In this document: piece after piece, positions 57,824 to 64,000 of the stretch
How the letters are laid out: the number at the start of each line of letters is the position of its first letter
Numbering within the stretch: position 1 is the first letter of the stretch
Notes under the pieces: model-generated
What the model was told of the DNA's origin: nothing
What the model saw: only the letters and a program-made list of their open reading frames with translations
Database searches by the model: none
Program-made: the position numbers and the translations under genes
From: Lysinibacillus macroides
GTDB taxonomy: Bacteria > Bacillota > Bacilli > Bacillales_A > Planococcaceae
Direction of reading: 5' to 3'
Length of the DNA: 64,000 bases
Assembly: GCF_001281525.1 (NCBI RefSeq)
Contig: NZ_LGCI01000002.1
Coordinates: 62,001 to 126,000, forward strand

Positions 57824-58125
57824 TAGTATGCCTCCATTATCGTTAAAATCATGTTTTTCATTTCTTCTATTATGGCTTACAGGATTGTAATGAAACCTGT
57901 ATCCTTTTATCCTCGTATACATTATTGGAACATCTAACAAATTTCGATTAAAATCTACAAAGTATGCTGGTGATGTCGAATGCTAGTATTTCAAGTAGTA
58001 CAAAAAAAGTATAGATGTTTTTGTATAAAGTGCAATAGTTTTTAGCCAAAATTTCGATTAAAGATAAATGTTCAGACACATACTAACGCTAAGTTTGAAG
58101 TTGTAAGAAAACGAGGTGAAGTCGG
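57824..58125. other. Divergent region between speB and the PBP gene
   Basis: About 300 bases, AT-rich, no gene. It holds two exact 14-base direct repeats AAATTTCGATTAAA (57939-57952 and 58049-58062), 110 bases apart, which may be regulator sites. GTATA boxes occur near 58023 but no correctly spaced sigma-F/G -10 was found. Confidence 0.45.
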
Positions 58126-60198
58126 ATGAAACGAAAAAGCTATCATCGCAAGCAAAAGCGTGTAAAGCGTACACGTAAAACCCTTACTTTTTTTGTGGCC
58201 TTTGCATCTGCCATGATCGTAGCCATTGTCGCACTACGCATCTATGTTCAAGTGGCTGGTGCGCCGCCTTTAACCGTACCGAAAGCCTCCATTTTCTTAG
58301 ATGAAAATGAGAACCAAATCGGAGATCACTTTACCAATCAACGACGCTATTGGGTTAGTCTCGATGAAATGTCACCCTATCTAAAGGAAGCAGTCGTTGC
58401 TGTTGAGGATAAAGATTTTTATACGCATAATGGCTTTGATTATTCACGAATTGCTGGTGCTATTTTGGTGGATCTTAAGGCTGGCAGTAAAGTACAGGGC
58501 GCAAGTACAATTACCCAGCAATATGCACGAAATCTATACCTTTCCCATGAAAAGTCATGGACACGTAAATTAAATGAAGCACTGTATGCTTATAGATTAG
58601 AAGTCTTTTATGATAAAGATGAAATATTAGAGGGCTATTTAAACACGGTTTATTATGGGCATGGCATGTATGGCGTAGAGGCTGCGAGTCGATTCTTTTT
58701 TGGAAAATCAGCGAGTGATTTAACGCTGGCTGAGGCTGCAATGTTAACTGGCGTACCAAAAGGACCAAGCATTTATTCACCGATTGCTAATTTGGAAAAA
58801 GCAACAAATCGCCAGCATGTTATTTTAAAGCTAATGGCTGATCAAGGGGCCATTACACAGGAAGAACAAGCACGTGCAAAAAATGAGCAGCTTGTTTTGA
58901 AAAATGATAGCTGGGTGGCAACAAAGTCGGTTGCTCCTTACTTCCTTGACGTAGCTTGGCAAGAGGCGAGTGAAATTTTAAAATCCAAAAACCTTGATAT
59001 TAGTGAGGGCGGCTGGACGATCCAAACAACACTCAATGTGGCACATCAAAAAGCAGCAGAAGAAGCCATTACGAAAAATATGCCTGCGAATGATTTACAG
59101 ACAGCGTTCGTCAGTATGGAATCCAAAACAGGCGCAGTGACTGCTTTAGTTGGTGGTCGTGATTATGCGGTCAGCTCCTTTAACCGAGTTACACAGGCGA
59201 AACGTCAGCCAGGCTCTACTATTAAGCCAATTTTATACGCAGCCGCCTTAGAAAATGGCTATACACCACTTACGTTTTTAGATGTTGGTGAAACAACCTT
59301 TACGTATGATAATGGCAGAGGAACGTATGCGCCTAAAAACGTTAATGGACAATTTGCAGATCATGATATGTCGATGGCACAGGCCATTGCGATTTCTGAT
59401 AATATTTATGCTGTAAAAACATTAGAGGATATTGGCTTTAAGGAATTTCATGAAATGGCTAATCGTTTTAATATAGGGATTGGTGCTAAAGATAATTTAT
59501 CCATTGCATTAGGAACGGTTGAAACCACTTTATATGAAATGACAAATGCCTATAATATTTTAGCATCACAGGGACAGCAAACCACTCCAACAACAATTGT
59601 GTCCATTAAAAATGCTCATGGTGATATGATTTATGAAAATAAAGATATTACGAAAAACCAAAAAACTGCTATTTCTAAAGAAAATGCCTTTATTTTAACA
59701 GAAATGATGACAGGTATTTTCGATCCTGTTTTCAGTGATTATTCACCTGCCACAGGGATTAGTATTCGCTCACGTATGACACACACATATGCAGCTAAAT
59801 CAGGCTCTACGAACAGTGACCAATGGCTAGTCGGTTATACACCAAGGCTAACTGCTGGTGTCTGGAATGGTTATGATCAAGGCAAAAACCTTACAGCAAA
59901 AGAAGATACTGCTGCAACAAAGCAAATATGGATTGATTTTATGGAAACTGTGAACAAGGGCACAAAAAATGAAGATTTCAAAAAACCTAAAGGTGTAAAA
60001 GGTGTTGTCATTGACATTGAAACAGGTAAACTTGCAACAGATGCTTGCCCTAAACAACGCCTTGTCTATTTAGAGGAAAAAGATGTACCAACTGAAAAAT
60101 GCACAAACTTTGATATTCTTGATAGCAATACATGGGGTGAATTTTGGAATATGCTGCCCTTCTCGATTTTTAAAGACGATGAAAAAAATAAACAATAA
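58126..60198 (+). CDS. Class A penicillin-binding protein (PbpG/PBP1-like)
   Basis: 690-residue bifunctional wall synthase. A basic cytoplasmic tail (1-18) and one membrane helix (about 19-42) anchor it. The GT51 glycosyltransferase has catalytic Glu94 in VEDKDFYTHNGFD; the transpeptidase has nucleophile Ser364 in QPGSTIKP, SDN and KSGSTN. ATG follows GAGGTG. In B. subtilis the equivalent position holds pbpG, a sporulation PBP; sporulation control here is not shown by the promoter region. Confidence 0.93.
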   Translation: MKRKSYHRKQKRVKRTRKTLTFFVAFASAMIVAIVALRIYVQVAGAPPLTVPKASIFLDENENQIGDHFTNQRRYWVSLDEMSPYLKEAVVAVEDKDFYTHNGFDYSRIAGAILVDLKAGSKVQGASTITQQYARNLYLSHEKSWTRKLNEALYAYRLEVFYDKDEILEGYLNTVYYGHGMYGVEAASRFFFGKSASDLTLAEAAMLTGVPKGPSIYSPIANLEKATNRQHVILKLMADQGAITQEEQARAKNEQLVLKNDSWVATKSVAPYFLDVAWQEASEILKSKNLDISEGGWTIQTTLNVAHQKAAEEAITKNMPANDLQTAFVSMESKTGAVTALVGGRDYAVSSFNRVTQAKRQPGSTIKPILYAAALENGYTPLTFLDVGETTFTYDNGRGTYAPKNVNGQFADHDMSMAQAIAISDNIYAVKTLEDIGFKEFHEMANRFNIGIGAKDNLSIALGTVETTLYEMTNAYNILASQGQQTTPTTIVSIKNAHGDMIYENKDITKNQKTAISKENAFILTEMMTGIFDPVFSDYSPATGISIRSRMTHTYAAKSGSTNSDQWLVGYTPRLTAGVWNGYDQGKNLTAKEDTAATKQIWIDFMETVNKGTKNEDFKKPKGVKGVVIDIETGKLATDACPKQRLVYLEEKDVPTEKCTNFDILDSNTWGEFWNMLPFSIFKDDEKNKQ

Positions 60199-60274
60199 TA
60201 ATGGAAACCTTTTTTGATCGTCACACGTTCTATATGATGAAAACTCTCGACAAAGTAACAAATAGACGAAAAAT

Positions 60275-60330
60275 AAGAAAAGCTTTCTCTTCCCCGGAGA
60301 CGTGTCCGTGGGAACAGAAAGCTTTTCTTT
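60275..60330 (+). terminator. Terminator of the PBP gene
   Basis: Perfect 14-bp stem AAGAAAAGCTTTCT/AGAAAGCTTTTCTT with further pairing (TTCCC.../...GGGAA) in the loop, then TTTTTATGG. Confidence 0.85.
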
Positions 60331-60332
60331 TT

Positions 60333-60540
60333 ATGGTACGCGAAGTATGAGCATCATGGGGCATTTGGCTTGGGTTTGGGTTGTTCAAATGCCGCATAGC
60401 GCTCATCACATTCGCAATACCAAGTGTCCTAGCTTACTAAAATGTAAGCTCTGTTTCAAGTGTACTTTGTTTCAAACCCACTTTCAACCTAATATCGAAA
60501 GCGATTGCAAAATGTCACAGATTGTTCAATCATTAAGTCA
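60333..60540. other. Structured intergenic region before ywhD stop
   Basis: No gene is credible. Inverted repeats GGCATTTG/CAAATGCC nested within TGAGC/GCTCA (about 60350-60410) and AGCTTAC/GTAAGCT (60431-60450) suggest folded RNA or a remnant repeat element. Confidence 0.4.
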
Positions 60541-61059
60541 CTATTCGACAAATAAGTCTTGACGTAATTGCGCTGCACTGCGCTCCCATAGCTCCGGATT
60601 AAGCTCCTTTAAAAAACTAGCTAACACCTTTTTAGACGGTGCATCCATATGTTCTACGATAATATGACGCTTCATTGATTTATCCATTTTATTGACATGG
60701 TCAGCTAAAATTTTATAGCCACGGCGTTTCTCACGGTTCACAACCATTTCACAAGCTGTGACGCCTGCATAGTAGGGCCCATCCTCTTTATGGTCAATTG
60801 TGACCCATACGAGCCAATAGGATTTACCACCCTCTGAATCAGCGCGATTTGTTGTAAATTTAATGCCGCGTTCAACATCACTACGTGCATGCATTGCTCC
60901 AATTTCAACAGAGGCTGTTCCCTCCTCTACATCAATGATCACTGGTGATACGTTCTCTAATGAAAGGGAGCCAATGCCAAACCCCTTATGTCCGTCTGTT
61001 GGATCATTTTTAATAATGGTAAAGCCCATTTTTTGTTTTGGTTTTTCTTCATTTGTCAT
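60541..61059 (-). CDS. ywhD: YwhD family protein
   Basis: 172-residue conserved bacilli protein of unknown function. The N-terminus is charged, followed by IIKNDPTDGHKGFGIGSLSL, GAMHARSDVERGIKF and YYAGVTACEMVVNREKRRGY. GGAGG lies ten bases before the ATG. It is encoded near ywhB and a class A PBP as in B. subtilis. No signal peptide or membrane segment is visible, so it should be cytoplasmic. Confidence 0.9.
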   Translation of the reverse strand: MTNEEKPKQKMGFTIIKNDPTDGHKGFGIGSLSLENVSPVIIDVEEGTASVEIGAMHARSDVERGIKFTTNRADSEGGKSYWLVWVTIDHKEDGPYYAGVTACEMVVNREKRRGYKILADHVNKMDKSMKRHIIVEHMDAPSKKVLASFLKELNPELWERSAAQLRQDLFVE

Positions 61060-61203
61060 ACTTAAATATCCTCCATTCTGCTATTATAAAGGAAAGCATA
61101 TGAACGCTAAAAAGTGATAGCGGAAATGCCTACATGCAAGTAAGAAGTTTATACTTTCTTATAAACTAACTATACAACATTATTCTTTAAAGGAGGCAAC
61201 ATT

Positions 61204-61389
61204 ATGCCATACGTAACAGTGAAAATGCTTGAAGGTCGTACAGAGGAACAAAAACGTGCACTTGTAAAAGAGGTAACAGAAGCCGTTTCTCGTACAGTCA
61301 ATGCACCCGAAGAAAATATCGTCGTTTTTATCGAAGAAATGTCTAAAAACCATTACGGCGTTGCAGGCGTGCGTTTTAGCGATAAATAA
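61204..61389 (+). CDS. ywhB: 4-oxalocrotonate tautomerase family protein
   Basis: 61-residue small tautomerase. Removal of the initiator Met exposes the catalytic Pro (MPYVTVKMLEG); Arg residues in the EGRTEEQKR segment complete the usual site. Members form hexamers and enolise dicarbonyl acids; B. subtilis YwhB is such an enzyme of unclear physiological substrate. AGGAGG lies seven bases before the ATG. It has its own terminator. Confidence 0.94.
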   Translation: MPYVTVKMLEGRTEEQKRALVKEVTEAVSRTVNAPEENIVVFIEEMSKNHYGVAGVRFSDK

Positions 61390-61398
61390 TAGAAGCAT

Positions 61399-61428
61399 GG
61401 GTAGAGCAATCGCACTCTACCCCTTTTT
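61399..61428 (+). terminator. Terminator of ywhB
   Basis: Perfect 8-bp stem GGGTAGAG/CTCTACCC followed by CTTTTTAT. Confidence 0.85.
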
Positions 61429-61471
61429 ATAGGGCAATTTGTTATTTCAATGTCAGGATGTGATCGATAGA

Positions 61472-62134
61472 TTGAAGCTCTTTAAACGAATCTTACTTAT
61501 GGTAATACTGATTATTGGTCTATTACTTATTTTTATTAATCCCATCCAAAATGCAATTATTGATCGTTTGAGTAATCGATTAAGCACAATCGATTATAGT
61601 GCAGCAGCTATTGAAAAAAACAATGAAGCGCAGGCAGATTTTGAGTTTGACGATGTACAATCACTGTCCATCGCAGAAGTACTCCAAGCGCAGGTCAAGG
61701 CGAGCAATATGCCTGTAATAGGTAGTATTATCGTACCAAGCGTAGAGATGCAGCTTCCTATTTTAAAGGGCGTGGGCAATGCTGTACTGGCTGCTGGAGC
61801 TGGCACAATGAAGCCTGATCAACAGCTTGGGCAAGGGAACTACGCACTGGCAGGTCATTATTTCGAGAATAAAGACATTCTATTTAGCCCTCTCTATAAA
61901 GCACAGGTAGGCGATCGTATCTATGTCACAGATATGACTGATGTTTATGAGTATCAATTAGCAACCAAAAAAATAATTGCTGCGACTGATATTTATATTC
62001 TTAACGATATTCCTGACCAAACATTACTAACACTGATTACTTGTGCAGAGAAAGGTTCAAAACGCCTAGCAATACAAGCAAACTTTGTGCAAAGCTTCCC
62101 TTTAGAAAATGCACAGGATATCTTTCAGCCATAA
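61472..62134 (+). CDS. Sortase (class A/D-like transpeptidase)
   Basis: 220-residue membrane-anchored sortase. One N-terminal helix (about 5-25), a polar stalk, then the sortase beta barrel with catalytic His129 (ALAGHYF), Cys191 (TLITC) and Arg198. TTG 61472-61474 is chosen because AGGATGTG lies nine bases upstream and it starts right before the anchor helix. It converges on the surface-protein gene at 62178 and is likely its transpeptidase; the sorting motif there is atypical (LPQTD). Confidence 0.92.
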   Translation: MKLFKRILLMVILIIGLLLIFINPIQNAIIDRLSNRLSTIDYSAAAIEKNNEAQADFEFDDVQSLSIAEVLQAQVKASNMPVIGSIIVPSVEMQLPILKGVGNAVLAAGAGTMKPDQQLGQGNYALAGHYFENKDILFSPLYKAQVGDRIYVTDMTDVYEYQLATKKIIAATDIYILNDIPDQTLLTLITCAEKGSKRLAIQANFVQSFPLENAQDIFQP

Positions 62135-62135
62135 T

Positions 62136-62167
62136 AAAAAGCGCCATCCAAATTGGAGGCGCTTTTT
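62136..62167. terminator. Bidirectional terminator between sortase and surface protein
   Basis: Perfect 10-bp stem AAAAAGCGCC/GGCGCTTTTT with T runs on both strands. Confidence 0.92.
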
Positions 62168-62177
62168 ATCATTGATG

Positions 62178-64000
62178 TTATGACTCTGTGTGACGACGAC
62201 GCATTAACAATACTGCGCCAATTACAAGCAGTAGACCAACAAAGACAAGAGCTGTTTGGTTGGCTCCATCTGTTTGTGGTAATTTACCCTGTGCTCTTAG
62301 CAATGCTTCTAAGCGTTTTGCATCCGCTTTGATTTGGTCAATATCAATTGCTTGAGCTACGAGAGCCTGCTCTTCTTTTGATAGCTTATTATAATTGTTA
62401 AGGAAATTCTGATAAGCCTCTAATGTATCTCTTGTTGCATTAGATGGATTATAAGATGGTAATTGCTTCCCTTGGTTAATAACATCCTGTGCAGCCACAT
62501 TGCCATTACCAGAAACAGTTGGATTGCTTGATCCTGGTGTTGGATTAGCTGAATTCACTGAGTTATTTGAACCTGAGTTATTCGGATCTGCCGGGTTGTT
62601 TGGATCTGGATTATGTGGATCCACCGGGTTGTTTGGATCTGGGTTATTCGGATCCGCCGGGTTGTTTGGATCTGGATTATGTGGATCCACCGGGTTGTTT
62701 GGATCTGGGTTATTCGGATCCGCCGGGTTGTTTGGATCTGGATTATTTGGATCCACCGGGTTGTTTGGATCTGGGTTATTCGGATCCGCCGGGTTGTTTG
62801 GATCTGGATTATTCGGATCCACTGGCTTGTTTGGATCTGGATTGTTCGGATCCACTGGCTTGTTTGGATCTGGGTTATTCGGATCCACTGGTTTGTTTGG
62901 ATCTGGATTATTCGGATCTACCGGCTTGTTTGGATCTGGATTATTCGGATCCACTGGTTTGTTTGGATCTGGATTATTCGGATCCACCGGCTGATTTGGA
63001 TCTGGGTTGTTCGGGTTAGGTGGGTACCATCCACCACCACTTGGATAATCAGGCTTAGCCACTGCCGCACAATCTCTTACATGAATCATATTAATTAAGG
63101 TATTTCCTTCATACACACGGTACATATTTGGTTCAACCGTATAAGGAATAATACCAACGCCTTGCTCATTTGTTGTGCCAGTAGCAATCGTTTTGTTGTT
63201 GAAATTTTTAATCGTAAAGTTTACACCTGGACGGTTCTTGCCATAGATATCTTGGATTGTTAATGTAAATTGCGGACAAGCATTCGCTGGAACCTGCACC
63301 TCTGCTCCACATACATTATCAATGTAGCTTACTGTAATGCTACCTAAGAATACGTCAGACTCATTATAAACATCATACTCTTCGCCCTGCTCTAATTTTG
63401 CTTTGTCTACAAATTGGATTTGACCATTTGCATCCGTAACACCTGTTTCTACCGTTGCGCCTGCTTTGTTCTTAATCGTAACTTTCACATTCGCACCGAC
63501 AGGATCGTTATTTGTATTATTTATTGTTAATCTAAAGTCTGGGCAAGATTTTTCAATTGCTTTTCCTTGACAACCATCTACATAAGTCACTTTAACTCTG
63601 TCAATTTCCTTACCTTTTGAATTGTCTGGATTTACTTCATAGACAATTACCGTTCCTGGCTCTTGAGTTGGTGGTAATGTAATTTTACCATCCGCATCTG
63701 TTGTATACTCTGTTTCAGTGCCATTTTCATCTTCTACAATTACTTTTGTATTTGCCTTCGGTGTTGCACCATCTGGACTAATTACTGTAATCTCGAATTC
63801 CGTACACGCACGAGGTTTTTCCACTTCAGCCTTACAATCTGTAGTGTAAGTGACTGTGAAATCCTCCCCAAATGACACCATTCTTCCAGGTTCAATTTCA
63901 TAGGAAACGACTGTATAGTTACCTGGGTCAATTGTATACAATTGACCAATTACATTTGTAACAAATGTAATTTTACCATCTGTAGTAACCGTTGCTTCAA
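62178..64000 (-). CDS. Sortase-anchored repeat surface protein (partial, N-terminus outside window)
   Basis: At least 607 C-terminal residues of a cell-wall protein; the frame is open to base 64000, so the start lies beyond. Visible order: several Cna-B/SpaA-like beta domains of about 80-90 residues, each beginning near a Cys (ACTEFEITV, CPDFRLTINN, CPQFTLTIQD) and containing T(D/N)xxG turns; a Pro-Asp-Asn-rich wall spacer of 13 eleven-residue repeats; a helical segment; then LPQTD (62268-62282), a hydrophobic helix and an RRR tail. The anchor deviates from LPxTG. Likely adhesin or structural surface protein. Confidence 0.9.
   Translation of the reverse strand, partial: EATVTTDGKITFVTNVIGQLYTIDPGNYTVVSYEIEPGRMVSFGEDFTVTYTTDCKAEVEKPRACTEFEITVISPDGATPKANTKVIVEDENGTETEYTTDADGKITLPPTQEPGTVIVYEVNPDNSKGKEIDRVKVTYVDGCQGKAIEKSCPDFRLTINNTNNDPVGANVKVTIKNKAGATVETGVTDANGQIQFVDKAKLEQGEEYDVYNESDVFLGSITVSYIDNVCGAEVQVPANACPQFTLTIQDIYGKNRPGVNFTIKNFNNKTIATGTTNEQGVGIIPYTVEPNMYRVYEGNTLINMIHVRDCAAVAKPDYPSGGGWYPPNPNNPDPNQPVDPNNPDPNKPVDPNNPDPNKPVDPNNPDPNKPVDPNNPDPNKPVDPNNPDPNKPVDPNNPDPNNPADPNNPDPNNPVDPNNPDPNNPADPNNPDPNNPVDPHNPDPNNPADPNNPDPNNPVDPHNPDPNNPADPNNSGSNNSVNSANPTPGSSNPTVSGNGNVAAQDVINQGKQLPSYNPSNATRDTLEAYQNFLNNYNKLSKEEQALVAQAIDIDQIKADAKRLEALLRAQGKLPQTDGANQTALVFVGLLLVIGAVLLMRRRHTES
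62584..63012 (-). repeat. 33-bp tandem repeats encoding PDPN wall spacer
   Basis: Thirteen units of 33 bases, each coding for a variant of VDPNNPDPNKP. Five upstream units carry Lys and seven later units carry Asn, with alternating Val/Ala starts and some His. The reverse strand is open in all frames simply because of the repeat. Confidence 0.95.

Noticed and set aside
58000..58070. Possible sigma-F/G promoter for the PBP gene (GTATA near 58023 and GCCAAAATTT near 58045)
   Set aside because: The spacer is 17 bases rather than the 15-16 expected, and other GTATA pairs give no fitting -10, so the match is not reliable.
60302..60562. 86-codon plus-strand frame after the PBP terminator
   Set aside because: It starts inside the terminator hairpin, runs through inverted repeats, and has no recognisable domain or ribosome site.
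62500..63098. Long plus-strand frames through the PDPN repeats encoding GLFGSG-like or DPPGCLDL-like repeats
   Set aside because: They are antisense shadows of a 33-bp repeat that lacks stops in every frame; no ribosome site or start context supports them.

Overview
The window is a low-GC chromosomal segment of an endospore-forming Bacillota. The order atp - upp - glyA - ywlG - rpiB - ywlE - spoIIR - prmC - prfA - tdk - rpmE - rho - glpX - murA - tal - fba - spo0F - ywjG - pyrG - rpoE - argS - ywiB - speB - ywhD closely follows the Bacillus subtilis atp-to-ywh region. Protein sequences, frequent TTG/GTG starts with strong AGGAGG sites, and the accessory genes fit a Lysinibacillus-like member of the Bacillaceae/Planococcaceae. 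The genus is inference; sporulation follows from spo0F and spoIIR. Nearly every gene is on the minus strand. No rRNA, tRNA, CRISPR, transposase or prophage was seen.

Layout. 1-2.8 kb: promoter-proximal half of the F1Fo-ATPase operon (atpI, B, E, F, start of H). 3-14.9 kb: housekeeping genes (UDP-GlcNAc epimerase, upp, glyA, rpiB, arginine phosphatase, threonylcarbamoyl-AMP synthase, prmC, prfA, tdk, rpmE), with a chemoreceptor inserted after ywlE and spoIIR behind a good sigma-F promoter. 15-22.4 kb: a Fur-box-flanked siderophore uptake locus (two permeases, ATPase, an ABC exporter half-transporter; divergent AraC regulator and binding lipoprotein). 22.5-29.6 kb: a decayed ECF sigma gene, rho flanked by two inverted copies of a dispersed repeat, carbon and wall genes, and a 97-bp tandem array ahead of fbaA. 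29.7-33.6 kb: spo0F with a sigma-H promoter, ywjG, pyrG with a complete CTP-sensing attenuator leader, rpoE, and a 52-residue membrane protein gene. 33.7-48.9 kb: short-chain acyl-CoA catabolism (icmF, TetR, two acyl-CoA dehydrogenases, hbd, thiolase, fadF) next to a B12 uptake and activation operon (btuF, btuC, btuD-cbiZ fusion, pduO). 49.1-52.8 kb: MerR, acyl-CoA ligase and AidB-like dehydrogenase. 53-61.4 kb: argS, ywiB, a TetR/CPBP protease pair, speB, a class A PBP, ywhD, ywhB. 61.5-64 kb: a sortase facing a repeat-rich surface protein with an unusual LPQTD sorting signal, cut by the window edge.

How parts fit. IcmF needs adenosylcobalamin. The neighbouring BtuFCD/CbiZ/PduO genes would import corrinoids, salvage cobinamide and adenosylate cobalamin, so 33.7-48.9 kb reads as a B12-supported branched/short-chain acyl-CoA island. 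Near-identical palindromic operators sit before fadF and the thiolase operon. The iron locus shows Fur sites on both sides of its divergent intergenic region. Much of the non-coding interest lies in repeats (97-bp array, two 21-bp periodic arrays, inverted dispersed repeats around rho) and in regulatory leaders (pyrG, rpmE, MerR-type promoter).
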